Source: HGW-17 sp964516435
GTDB lineage: Bacteria > Myxococcota_A > Polyangia > HGW-17
Direction of reading: 5' to 3'
DNA length: 64,000 nucleotides
Assembly (NCBI GenBank): GCA_964516435.1
Contig: CAZEZP010000078.1
Span: 129,376 to 193,375 of the forward strand
Shown piece after piece: positions 8,452 to 16,359 of the stretch (the stretch's first letter is position 1; each line of letters begins with the position of its first letter). Below the pieces are notes generated by a model, which had not been told where the DNA came from, ran no database searches, and worked only from the letters and a program-made list of their open reading frames with translations. The position numbers and the translations under genes are program-made.

Positions 8452-9486
8452 TTACCCGATTTTGCCGTTTTCCACCTGCCACGCGTGAGAAAAATCCGGA
8501 TTCTTCCGTCTTCCGGTGATGATCGAATCCACACCGAAGTCCTGGATGACACGAACGATGTTGGAAACACGGATTTCATCCATTTCGCTTTCCAGATCAT
8601 CGAGCAGAACCAGGCAATTTTCGTTCTTCTCCCGCAACAGGGAAAGGAAGGAAAAATGAAAGGCCAGCAATAGCGCCTTTTTTTCCCCGTTGCTGAAAAA
8701 ATGGCGGATATCGCGGGAATCCTTCCTGAAAAGAATCTCATCCTTGTTGCAACCGAACAGGGATTTCTTCTGCATCATCTCCTGCTCGATGGCGTTTTCG
8801 GGAATGGAGCGCACCTGATACCGTATTTCCGTTCCCAGCAACTTCGCGTTCTTTTCGGAAAGGAAGAAATGAAATCTATCCTTCAATGTTTCTTCCAGGA
8901 ATTTTTTCCGAATGGAGGAAATGGACTGGCTCGTTTCCGCGAATTCTGCATGATCGATTTGCAGCAATTCCCGCATCTTCCGCGTGCTGGAAAGAAGAAT
9001 TTGAATGCGCCGGTTGCGCAGATGCTGGTATCGATTCAACAAATGGATGTAATGCTCATCCATGTAGGAAATGTATCGGTCGATGATGGAACGGCGGTAT
9101 TCCAGACTCTGCAGAAAATTTGCCGTATCTTCAGGTGAAAAATACAGGATGCGCCTGCCGCGGATGAAATCCAGAGCCCCTACGGTCTTTTCATCCCGGA
9201 AAAAACTCTTTTTATTTTCTCTTCTCGAGTATACGATTTCGCATGAATTTCCGCTGATTTCGGCCTGGATGCGAAAAAAATCCTCCCTGTCTTTCACGCA
9301 ATCCTGAAAACTCTTCCGGTTGCGGAAACTCTTGCTCGTGTAGATGGAGAAAACGGCTTCCAGAAAGTTGGTCTTTCCGCTGCCATTGTCTCCATACAGG
9401 TAAACGCTTTGAACTTCTTCAGGAAAAGAAAGATGAAGATGCGCGTAATTGCGGAAATGCGTCAGCGTGATGGATTGCAATTCCAT
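8452..9486 (-). CDS. recF: DNA replication and repair protein RecF
   Basis: 344 residues, normal for RecF. The N-terminus (ITLTHFRNYAHLHLSF) is diagnostic for the family and is followed by Walker A GDNGSGKTNFLEAV. The C-terminal part keeps the SMC-like signature and Walker B regions (FFSNGEKKALLLAFHFS, then NCLVLLDDLESEMDE). RecF binds ATP and gapped DNA and helps load RecA with RecO and RecR. It lies 29 bases downstream of dnaN on the same strand, the usual bacterial order near the origin. Confidence 0.96.
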   Translation of the reverse strand: MELQSITLTHFRNYAHLHLSFPEEVQSVYLYGDNGSGKTNFLEAVFSIYTSKSFRNRKSFQDCVKDREDFFRIQAEISGNSCEIVYSRRENKKSFFRDEKTVGALDFIRGRRILYFSPEDTANFLQSLEYRRSIIDRYISYMDEHYIHLLNRYQHLRNRRIQILLSSTRKMRELLQIDHAEFAETSQSISSIRKKFLEETLKDRFHFFLSEKNAKLLGTEIRYQVRSIPENAIEQEMMQKKSLFGCNKDEILFRKDSRDIRHFFSNGEKKALLLAFHFSFLSLLREKNENCLVLLDDLESEMDEIRVSNIVRVIQDFGVDSIITGRRKNPDFSHAWQVENGKIG

Positions 9487-9515
9487 GGAAAGGGAAGAAA
9501 AGAAAAAAAGAGAAA

Positions 9516-10628
9516 TCAGTCGATGCGGATGGGCATGAGAACAGCCAGGAAATTCGACGTATCCACGGGCTTGAAAAGCACGGGACTCTTGGAACTGTGC
9601 AGGAACATGGAAAATTCCTTGCCCCTGATTTTATTGATGATCAGTTCGAAAAATTTGATATTGAAAGCCAATTGCATGGGTTCTCCCACGTAATCGACTT
9701 CGATTTCCTCACGGCCCTTCCCTTTGATGGTATCGATGCCGCTCATGTGAACGCGGTCCTTCTCTACCTGCAGAATGACGCCGGATTCGGATGAATCGAA
9801 GAGCAGACTGATGCGCTTGAGTGCCTGCAGGAATTCATCCTTGGGCACCACCAGGCGGTTCTCCTTGTATTGCGGAATCACCTGCTCGTAAGGTGGAAAC
9901 TTGGAATCCACCAGTTTGATATTCATTTTTGTCGTATCTGTTTTGATTCCAAGAATTTTATTATCACGGTCATAATATAAACCAATATTTATATTATCAT
10001 CAGACAAGAGTTTGATGATGTCGTTCACTCCCTTGCGGGGAATGATGATTCCCGAGGATACCTGAAATTTTCCTTCATAAGGATATTCCGCCAAGGCCAG
10101 TTTGTGCCCGTCCGTGGCTACCGTTCTGGCGATGTTCTTGTCCGTGATGAAATACACGCCGCACAGATGCGGCTTGCTTTCGTCGGTTCCGGAAGAAAAC
10201 AACGTCAAATCCAGCAGTTCGCGAAGGATGAACGCTTCGAAGGAGGTATACAGACTATCTTCGTAAAATGAAAACGTCGGATAATCTTCATCTCTCAAAG
10301 ATGTAATTTCAAATTGACTTTTTTGACTAAATATATTTACTATTGTATCATTTTTTTGAATTTCTATTTCATTTCCAGACAAATTGCTGGCCAGTTGATA
10401 CAAGAGTTTGCCGTTGACCGTCATCGTGCCGGGCTGAAACACTTCGCCATTGAATTCCGAAACGACGGAAGTGCTCATATCCGTGGCCTTGCATACGATT
10501 TTGCCATCGCTTTGCGCCTGGATCTGGATGTTGGACAGAATGGGCTGGATGCTCGCGTTTCCTTCGGATATCTTTTGGGGCATGAAAATTCCGTTGAGAA
10601 ACGTGGACTTGTTCACTGATATTTTCAT
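9516..10628 (-). CDS. dnaN: DNA polymerase III beta subunit (sliding clamp)
   Basis: 370 residues beginning MKISVNKSTFLNGIF. The three repeated clamp domains are readable, with typical segments such as GKLLYQLASNLSG, ATDGHKLALAEY (domain 2) and the C-terminal VLMPIRID close to the canonical MPMR ending. It forms the dimeric ring that tethers the replicative polymerase. First gene of a dnaN-recF operon on the minus strand; dnaA is not immediately upstream. Two short AT-rich stretches (9905-10010 and 10306-10370) interrupt the otherwise GC-rich codon usage without breaking the frame. Confidence 0.97.
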   Translation of the reverse strand: MKISVNKSTFLNGIFMPQKISEGNASIQPILSNIQIQAQSDGKIVCKATDMSTSVVSEFNGEVFQPGTMTVNGKLLYQLASNLSGNEIEIQKNDTIVNIFSQKSQFEITSLRDEDYPTFSFYEDSLYTSFEAFILRELLDLTLFSSGTDESKPHLCGVYFITDKNIARTVATDGHKLALAEYPYEGKFQVSSGIIIPRKGVNDIIKLLSDDNINIGLYYDRDNKILGIKTDTTKMNIKLVDSKFPPYEQVIPQYKENRLVVPKDEFLQALKRISLLFDSSESGVILQVEKDRVHMSGIDTIKGKGREEIEVDYVGEPMQLAFNIKFFELIINKIRGKEFSMFLHSSKSPVLFKPVDTSNFLAVLMPIRID

Positions 10629-10945
10629 GGTCTACCTCGCCTGCGGCACATTATCCGTTCATTCGGGAGAAATCAACAGGATCCATGAAGATCCATACAT
10701 GGAGAAGTCTTCTCTGTCGAAAAATGGTGAAAAGACCAGGATGAAAAGGGAATTTTCATCGACAGGCGGAATAGTCGAAAAAAACGATATCGACATTTTT
10801 GCATGGAAACCTGTTCATATCTGGCATGAGTTGTCATTTTCCTGTTCTTCGGGAGGAAAAATGGGAATAGGGCTACCATCCCCGTTTCTTTCGGAACGAT
10901 CATGATTTATAACGGCAAGGGAGTCACAACCCGAAGAGGTCATCC
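10629..10945. other. 317-bp divergent intergenic region between dnaN and the TPR protein
   Basis: Must contain promoters for both divergent genes. I see no convincing DnaA boxes (TTATCCACA) and no unusually AT-rich unwinding element, so there is no support for an origin here. Short open frames in it look like noise. No clear -35/-10 pair was identified. Confidence 0.5.
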
Positions 10946-13900
10946 ATGATTCGCAAATGTCTGCATTGTGGTTCATCCATTTTCGAAAATGCGACACAGT
11001 GTGCCTACTGCTTCAAGGAGTTGGATGAAAATTCCATTCGTTTTTCGATAGATGGAATTTCTCATGTCTATGTGAAGAGAGAAAACGAGAAAGTATTCGG
11101 TCCTTTTCCCGTCGAAAAGGTCTTGTCGCTGGTGCGTACCCAGAAACTCAAGGAAACGGAATGGATTTCCGATGACCGCAACGTGTGGGTAGAAGTTTCC
11201 AAGATCATCGAATTTCTGCCATCGAAGGATTCGTCTGTTCTTCCTCATTCTTCTCCGCCGGGCGCCGGTCTGCCAGGGTTGAAGCCGGATTTGCCGGGAT
11301 TGAAGACCGATTTGCCAGCGATCAAGCCGGATTTGCCGGGCATTCGTCCTGACCTGCCGGGATTGAAGACCGATTTGCCAGCGATCAAGCCGGATTTGCC
11401 GGGTGTTCGTCCGGATCTGCCGGGTGTTCGTTCGGACCTGCCGGGTGTTCGTCCGGATCTGCCAGGTGTTCGTCCGGATCTGCCGGGTGTTCGCCCGGAT
11501 CTGCCGGGTGTTCGCCCGGATCTGCCGGATATTCGCCCGGATCTGCCGGAAGAAAAGCAGAAGGAGGAAGAGGAAAGTTCCAGGGAATCGAGAGATTTCT
11601 CACTGCCTCCCATCGGTGGTGGCGCTCTTCCCGAACTCAGAATCGACATGAAATCCAGTCCGCTGGAATTGAAACTCGACGAGTTCATCGGGAAGGCGGA
11701 AAATACGCTGAATCCGCAAAATCAGCCGGCCGGGAATGATATCCGGTCTTCATTGTTCTCTACATCGGAGGGCATCGATTTTTCGGGATTATCTGCTGGA
11801 AGCTCACGGGAAAAGGCGGACATGCAGCCACTTTCCCTGCAGCCGATGACCGAGGAAAAGACGCTGCCGCTCATGGACGACTCGGATGAAGTGATTCCCG
11901 CGACGGCCGAAAAGGCGAAAAAGGAGAGAACGAAATCAGAATCCGACCGTGAAAGAAGAGCCTCCCTGCTCCTTCCGCTTCTGCTCCTTCTGGTCGCAGG
12001 TGCCGCCGCTGCCGGATTTTTCCTCTTCCAGAAAAAGGATGCCCGAAAGGAGACGGCTGGACCTTCCATTTCACAGAAAACCGTGACCAAACAGGAAATA
12101 TCCGACCACGAAAGAAAGATATTGAATCTGGATTATCCCGGACTTCTCTCATCCGCATCGGGAAAGGAATTGATCCACTGCGAATCGGCGCTCGCTCTCG
12201 TCTGGCTGTTCCATGATTTTTCCAGGGTCGAAGCCTGTTCGCCTTTCGCTGCCCAGAATCTGGAATCCGGCGGCGCCCCCGCCCTGCGCCGCTACCAGTT
12301 CCTGCGCGCCATGGTGCTGGCCAGCCATTCCAAGGCCTCCTGGATCGACAAGGTCTTTTCATCGAAGAATCCGGTGGATGCCGGGCGCATTGCGGAAGAG
12401 ATCCTGTCCAGGGCGAAAAGCGAAAATCAAAATTCTCCGTTCTGGCGGTTCGTCTGTGGTGTCCGGCAACTGGAACTCGGCAAGAAGGAAAAAGCCCTGG
12501 AAGAATTCTCGTTCATTCGCAACACGGAAACCACGGTGCCGCCTTCCGTGCTGTTCTTTGCCGCCAAAGCCGGCGACGAGAGCGCGGCGAAGAGCCTCCA
12601 GGAAAACCGGGAAGCCGCCTTCTGGAAGGATTTGTTCGAAGGCGAGCGCTTCATGAGCGCGCATGAGAAGGATTTCTCGTTCCTGTTCCTGCCGGAGGGC
12701 TTTCCTGCGATCGGCAAAGCCGAAAACGGGGTCGATCACGGTCCGCGCTTCACTTCCCTGCATAGGATGCATGCAGGCATCTCTGCCTGGCAGAAAGGTC
12801 TTCTGGACGAGGCCATGACGCTGTGCGAGGAGGCCTTGAAACTCGATCCGGAATCGGCAAAGCCGTGCAGGAGCCTCCAGGTGTTTCACGGGCAGTTCGG
12901 GTGGATCGCCACGCAGGTTCCAGCGCAGCCGGATGTCGCGCATATCGTTTCGCTTTTGGCCGAAGGCCGCATCCAGACGGCGCTCTCCAACTGGGACGAG
13001 TGGAAGAAGGCCAATCCGGAAAAGACATGGGTGGCCCCGCTGGTGCTGCTGCTTTCCCGCTCCGACCGGGAGGAATGGAAAAAGGCGCTGGATGCCGCGT
13101 TGAGCGCAAATATCGAAAAAACACTGGATCTGCTCTGGGTGGGAATCTGGATTTCGGAGCAGAAAAACTGGATGCGGGAAGACCTGGCTTCCTGGAAGGA
13201 AGAAAAGAAACCGCAGGGCGTGTCGATCGATGCGTTCCTGGATCTGCTGGATGCCGTTTTGGCTTTCAATCAGGGGGATGCGGAGAATCTCAAAAAGCGT
13301 TCGGAATCCGTAAAGGGATCGCCAGCCGTGGCCCGGATCCTCGAAGGCTTGCAGATGCAGATGGCGATCCAGGCCGACAGGAAGAACGAAAAAGCGGCAC
13401 GCTGGGCCGAGGAAGCCGCATCATCACTGGTCGCCGATGCCCGGATAGCCGCTGCGGTCATCCGCATATACACGCTGCTTGGAAAATTGCAGGATGCCCA
13501 CGTCATTTTGGACAAGGTTCAGGAAAAACTCATGGATCCCCAACTGTACCGCGCCGCTGCGCAACTGTACCTGGAGGGCACCCGCATGGACCGCCTCATG
13601 CGCGCGCGCTTCTTCGTGGAAAAGGCGCTCAAGATCAACCCGCAGGATTTCGAGTCGCTGATGGTGACGGGCTTCGTGCAACTGGAGAGCGGACAATTCG
13701 ACGCCGGCGAGAAATCCCTGGTGCAGGCGGTTTCCTTCATGGCGCAGCCGGATCCCCGCTGGTTCATGCGCTGGAGCGAACTGGAAAGCCGCCTCAAGCG
13801 CTCGCAGATGGCGCTGGCCGCCATGGACATGGGGTTGCGCAAGATTCCCGACTACACGCCGTTCCTCTTCCGCAAGGCGCAGATTCTCGCGACCCAGGAC

Positions 13901-14383
13901 AAGCCGAAGGAAGCCTTGGAGTTGCTGGAAAAGACGAAGAACGCCCAGGGCATCGAAGAGGTGCAGAAGCACATCCTCACGGGACGCTGCCATCTATCCC
14001 TGCGCCAGAAGAAGGAAGCCGAGGATGCCTTCGCAAAGGCCGTCGGGGCGGATGGAGACAACATCCTCGCCCGTTACATGCTCGGAAAGACGGCGCTTTC
14101 CAACGGAAACATCCGGATGGCCCTGCCCCACCTGGAGGAGGCCGTGAAGAGACTGGAAAAACTCCAGTCGGAACAGCGGATTCCGGAAGAAGCCGCCCAC
14201 TGGCAGGCGGAAACGGTCGAAAGCATGCTGACCGAGAGCTACAGGCTGCTGGGGGGCGCCTACAAGGAAACGGGAAACCGGGCGCAGGCCATCAAGTATT
14301 TCAAGAAATACGCAACTCTCGTCCCCGACGGTCCCATGAAGGACGAGGCCATGCGGATGCTCCTGCTGCTGGGAGGGGAATGA
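10946..14383 (+). CDS. zinc-ribbon / GYF_2 / PDLPG-repeat / TPR membrane protein, 1145 aa
   Basis: N-terminal zinc ribbon (C5, C8, C19, C22), then a GYF_2-like (DUF4339) domain at about 32-92 with the typical GPFPVEKV and W residues. Next come thirteen 7-residue repeats of xxPDLPG type (about 112-202), an acidic linker, a single hydrophobic helix near 339-360 (LLLPLLLLLVAGAAAAG) and a C-terminal cytoplasmic or periplasmic half (about 390-1145) of TPR-like helical pairs (for example GNRAQAIKYFKKYATLVPDG). GYF_2 domains usually bind proline-rich partners, so the protein is probably a scaffold. Its stop overlaps rsmA. Function unknown; domain calls are by eye. Confidence 0.8.
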   Translation: MIRKCLHCGSSIFENATQCAYCFKELDENSIRFSIDGISHVYVKRENEKVFGPFPVEKVLSLVRTQKLKETEWISDDRNVWVEVSKIIEFLPSKDSSVLPHSSPPGAGLPGLKPDLPGLKTDLPAIKPDLPGIRPDLPGLKTDLPAIKPDLPGVRPDLPGVRSDLPGVRPDLPGVRPDLPGVRPDLPGVRPDLPDIRPDLPEEKQKEEEESSRESRDFSLPPIGGGALPELRIDMKSSPLELKLDEFIGKAENTLNPQNQPAGNDIRSSLFSTSEGIDFSGLSAGSSREKADMQPLSLQPMTEEKTLPLMDDSDEVIPATAEKAKKERTKSESDRERRASLLLPLLLLLVAGAAAAGFFLFQKKDARKETAGPSISQKTVTKQEISDHERKILNLDYPGLLSSASGKELIHCESALALVWLFHDFSRVEACSPFAAQNLESGGAPALRRYQFLRAMVLASHSKASWIDKVFSSKNPVDAGRIAEEILSRAKSENQNSPFWRFVCGVRQLELGKKEKALEEFSFIRNTETTVPPSVLFFAAKAGDESAAKSLQENREAAFWKDLFEGERFMSAHEKDFSFLFLPEGFPAIGKAENGVDHGPRFTSLHRMHAGISAWQKGLLDEAMTLCEEALKLDPESAKPCRSLQVFHGQFGWIATQVPAQPDVAHIVSLLAEGRIQTALSNWDEWKKANPEKTWVAPLVLLLSRSDREEWKKALDAALSANIEKTLDLLWVGIWISEQKNWMREDLASWKEEKKPQGVSIDAFLDLLDAVLAFNQGDAENLKKRSESVKGSPAVARILEGLQMQMAIQADRKNEKAARWAEEAASSLVADARIAAAVIRIYTLLGKLQDAHVILDKVQEKLMDPQLYRAAAQLYLEGTRMDRLMRARFFVEKALKINPQDFESLMVTGFVQLESGQFDAGEKSLVQAVSFMAQPDPRWFMRWSELESRLKRSQMALAAMDMGLRKIPDYTPFLFRKAQILATQDKPKEALELLEKTKNAQGIEEVQKHILTGRCHLSLRQKKEAEDAFAKAVGADGDNILARYMLGKTALSNGNIRMALPHLEEAVKRLEKLQSEQRIPEEAAHWQAETVESMLTESYRLLGGAYKETGNRAQAIKYFKKYATLVPDGPMKDEAMRMLLLLGGE
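11279..11551 (+). repeat. 21-bp in-frame tandem repeat (13 copies)
   Basis: Thirteen 21-bp units each encoding seven residues of the pattern xxPDLPG. The early units alternate LKPDLPG, LKTDLPA, IKPDLPG and IRPDLPG, and the pair LKTDLPA-IKPDLPG occurs twice, indicating block duplication; the later units are nearly identical VRPDLPG copies, indicating recent expansion. The array is wholly inside the TPR protein and keeps its frame. Confidence 0.9.
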
Positions 14384-15186
14384 GCGTGAAATCCGTGCAT
14401 GGCAGGGAACTGACCTGGTTTCCGAGCAAGGCCTTCGGGCAGAACTATCTCATCAATGAGGGTGTGATCCGGAAAATCGTCGATATCGTGTCGGATCATC
14501 CAGGGCACGTGGTGGAAATCGGGCCCGGCCCAGGCGCCCTGACGCAGGAATTGCTCGCCCGCGGCTTTTCGGTGACGGGCATCGAGTTGCATCGCGAGAC
14601 GGCGGCCGCGCTGCGTGAGAAGTTCGCGGGGGAGGCACGCTTCGCTCTCGTCGAGGCCGATGCCGCGGAAACCGATTTTTACACTCTGCTTCGATCCCCG
14701 AACGATGTGGTGCTAGGCAACCTGCCCTATTGCGTGGCCTCCCGCATCCTCTTTCAACTGTTCCGGACGGGACGTTCCGCCGCCCGCTGGGTGCTCATGT
14801 TCCAGCGCGAGGTCGCCATGCGGATCACGGCATCGCCGAAGAGCCGGGATTACGGCCAACTCTCCATCGTTTCCCAACTGGCTTCCTCCCCATCGATGGT
14901 ATTCCATGTGAGTCCCGGGTCGTTCTTTCCCGCCCCCGAGGTGGTCTCCACGGTGGTCGCCTTTCGCCCCTTTGCGGAAGCAGATTTGCCCTGGGATGAT
15001 TTCTCCGCCTGGCTGACGCGGGTCTTTTCCTTGCGCCGCAAGCAGATGGGCCGCATTCTCGCCACGCTGGCGCCAGGGATCGATGCCGCACGATTGGCCG
15101 CCGCCTGCGGCTTCGACCTGAAGCAGCGGCCAGAGGAACTGCCGGCGCCGGTGCATTGGCGCCTGTTTTGCGAAGTTTTCCCGTGA
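14380..15186 (+). CDS. rsmA: 16S rRNA (adenine1518-N6/adenine1519-N6)-dimethyltransferase
   Basis: Start at 14380 overlaps the preceding stop (ATGA) and has GGAGGGG at 14372-14378, giving 268 residues, normal for RsmA/KsgA. Shows the family opening (KAFGQNYLINEGVIRKI), SAM-binding motif I VEIGPGPGALT, the acidic GIELH, and the catalytic NLPY motif. The enzyme dimethylates two adjacent adenines in helix 45 of 16S rRNA late in 30S assembly. Last gene before the secretion operon; its stop codon lies within the first of two palindromes. Confidence 0.95.
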   Translation: MSVKSVHGRELTWFPSKAFGQNYLINEGVIRKIVDIVSDHPGHVVEIGPGPGALTQELLARGFSVTGIELHRETAAALREKFAGEARFALVEADAAETDFYTLLRSPNDVVLGNLPYCVASRILFQLFRTGRSAARWVLMFQREVAMRITASPKSRDYGQLSIVSQLASSPSMVFHVSPGSFFPAPEVVSTVVAFRPFAEADLPWDDFSAWLTRVFSLRRKQMGRILATLAPGIDAARLAAACGFDLKQRPEELPAPVHWRLFCEVFP

Positions 15187-15237
15187 CAATTTGTCACACG
15201 GAACAGCCGCCTTGCATCTTCTCGTGACAATTTGTCA
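15183..15237. promoter_or_regulatory. tandem palindromic operator or enhancer sites
   Basis: TGACAATTTGTCA, a perfect inverted repeat of TGACAA around one base, occurs at 15184-15196 and again at 15225-15237, centres 41 bp (about four helical turns) apart. The first copy extends to a 15-bp palindrome GTGACAATTTGTCAC. They lie roughly 140-180 bp upstream of the predicted start of transcription from the sigma-54 type promoter, the normal position for binding sites of an enhancer-binding activator. The cognate regulator is not in the window. Confidence 0.6.
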
Positions 15238-15343
15238 TGTTTTCGTTTTTTCAATCCCGGCAGGCGCATGGAAAATTCTCGGAAAAACCATGTTTTTTCT
15301 TGAAAATTCAATCGAAATCATCATGATGCGGAATGCTTTTCAT

Positions 15344-15360
15344 CCGGCGCGGTTCTTGCA
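15344..15360 (+). promoter_or_regulatory. sigma-54 type promoter for the gsp operon
   Basis: CCGGCGCGGTTCTTGCA fits the RpoN consensus TTGGCACG-N4-TTGCW: GG at -24 (15346-15347) and GC at -12 (15358-15359) with exactly ten bases between, and the flanking GCG and TTGCA also matching. Transcription would start near 15371, 44 bases before the first gsp codon. Paired with the upstream palindromes it suggests activated, conditional expression of secretion. Confidence 0.6.
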
Positions 15361-15414
15361 TGCAGAAGGCGCCGGTCCGCATGAGGCAGGAATTTCATCC
15401 GCGGGCCCCAATCC

Positions 15415-16350
15415 GTGAAAGATGGCGAAGTGATGGAAGAACTGAATCGTTTTGCTCCCCATCTCATCCAGGCGCTTTTAGTGCTGGTTCAGGGCGTCGG
15501 CGCCGGTGCGCTGGCGGCCAGCGCCGTTTCGTATTTTTTATACAAAAACCCCACCCATTCCGGAACCGTTCGCCGCCCGGAAACAAAGGCGGCTTCGGCA
15601 CCGGTCAAACCCCAGTACCAAGCCGATTACAAGGCGCTTCTCCAGCGCAACATGTTCTGCGCGTCCTGCGATCCCATCCTGGTGGAGGAAACCCCGGCGC
15701 CCGGAGACGCGACGGCGGCGGCGGGATCCAGAGCCGCCACGCTGGAGGGAGCCGCGCTGGTGACCACGATGGTGGCTTCCGATCCGAAGGATTCGCTGGC
15801 GACCGTGGTGCTCACGGATCAGTCGGACGCCAAGTTCGTGCTGCTCTCCGAAGGGGATTCCTTTGGCGACGCCCAGGTGGTTTCCATCGAGCCCAAGCGC
15901 GTGGTGTTCATGCAGAACGGGCAGGAGAAGGTGCTCGAACTGATGGGCGAGCCCAAGAATACGCCGATCGTGGCCACGACGACCCCGCCGCCCGGCATGG
16001 GGAACACCGGCCCGGGCGACGACCAGATCCGCCAGGTGGGACCCAACAAGTACGAGGTGGACCGCTCGGTGATCACGGACTTCATGAAGAACATGGCCAC
16101 GGCGTCCAGCGGCGCCCGCGTCATGCCGGATCCCAACGGCGGCTTCCGCGTCACGTTCGTCCGCTCCTTCTCGATTTTCTACAAACTCGGAATCCGTTCC
16201 GGAGACGTCATTTCTTCCGTGAACAACATCCAACTGGATTCCATCGACCAGACGTTCGCCCTGTACACGAAACTCAAGGACGCCAATCACCTCACGGTGA
16301 CACTCAACCGCGGCGGCCAGACCATCAACATGGATTACTCCATCCGGTAA
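15415..16350 (+). CDS. gspC: type II secretion system protein GspC
   Basis: Inner-membrane anchor (LIQALLVLVQGVGAGALAASAVSYFLY, one helix), a periplasmic homology region with the typical GS-like LATVVLTDQSDAKFVLLSEGDSF stretch, and a C-terminal PDZ domain (about 220-311, SFSIFYKLGIRSGDVISSVNN). GspC links the inner-membrane platform to the secretin and helps select substrates. A GTG at 15415 opens the frame; an ATG at 15433 (MEELNRF) is an equally possible start, and neither has a strong ribosome site. Two Cys (CASC) after the membrane helix are unusual. First gene of the twelve-gene gsp operon. Confidence 0.85.
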   Translation: MKDGEVMEELNRFAPHLIQALLVLVQGVGAGALAASAVSYFLYKNPTHSGTVRRPETKAASAPVKPQYQADYKALLQRNMFCASCDPILVEETPAPGDATAAAGSRAATLEGAALVTTMVASDPKDSLATVVLTDQSDAKFVLLSEGDSFGDAQVVSIEPKRVVFMQNGQEKVLELMGEPKNTPIVATTTPPPGMGNTGPGDDQIRQVGPNKYEVDRSVITDFMKNMATASSGARVMPDPNGGFRVTFVRSFSIFYKLGIRSGDVISSVNNIQLDSIDQTFALYTKLKDANHLTVTLNRGGQTINMDYSIR

Positions 16351-16359
16351 GCGTGCCCC

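Noticed and set aside
10629..10945. Replication origin between dnaN and the TPR gene
   Set aside because: No cluster of DnaA boxes and no strongly AT-rich unwinding region seen.
11279..11551. Regular 21-bp repeats as a CRISPR array
   Set aside because: Contiguous, no spacers, and perfectly in frame as PDLPG protein repeats.
12884..12897. TGTTTCACGGGCAG as a further parS site
   Set aside because: Only the left half matches; inside coding sequence and not palindromic.
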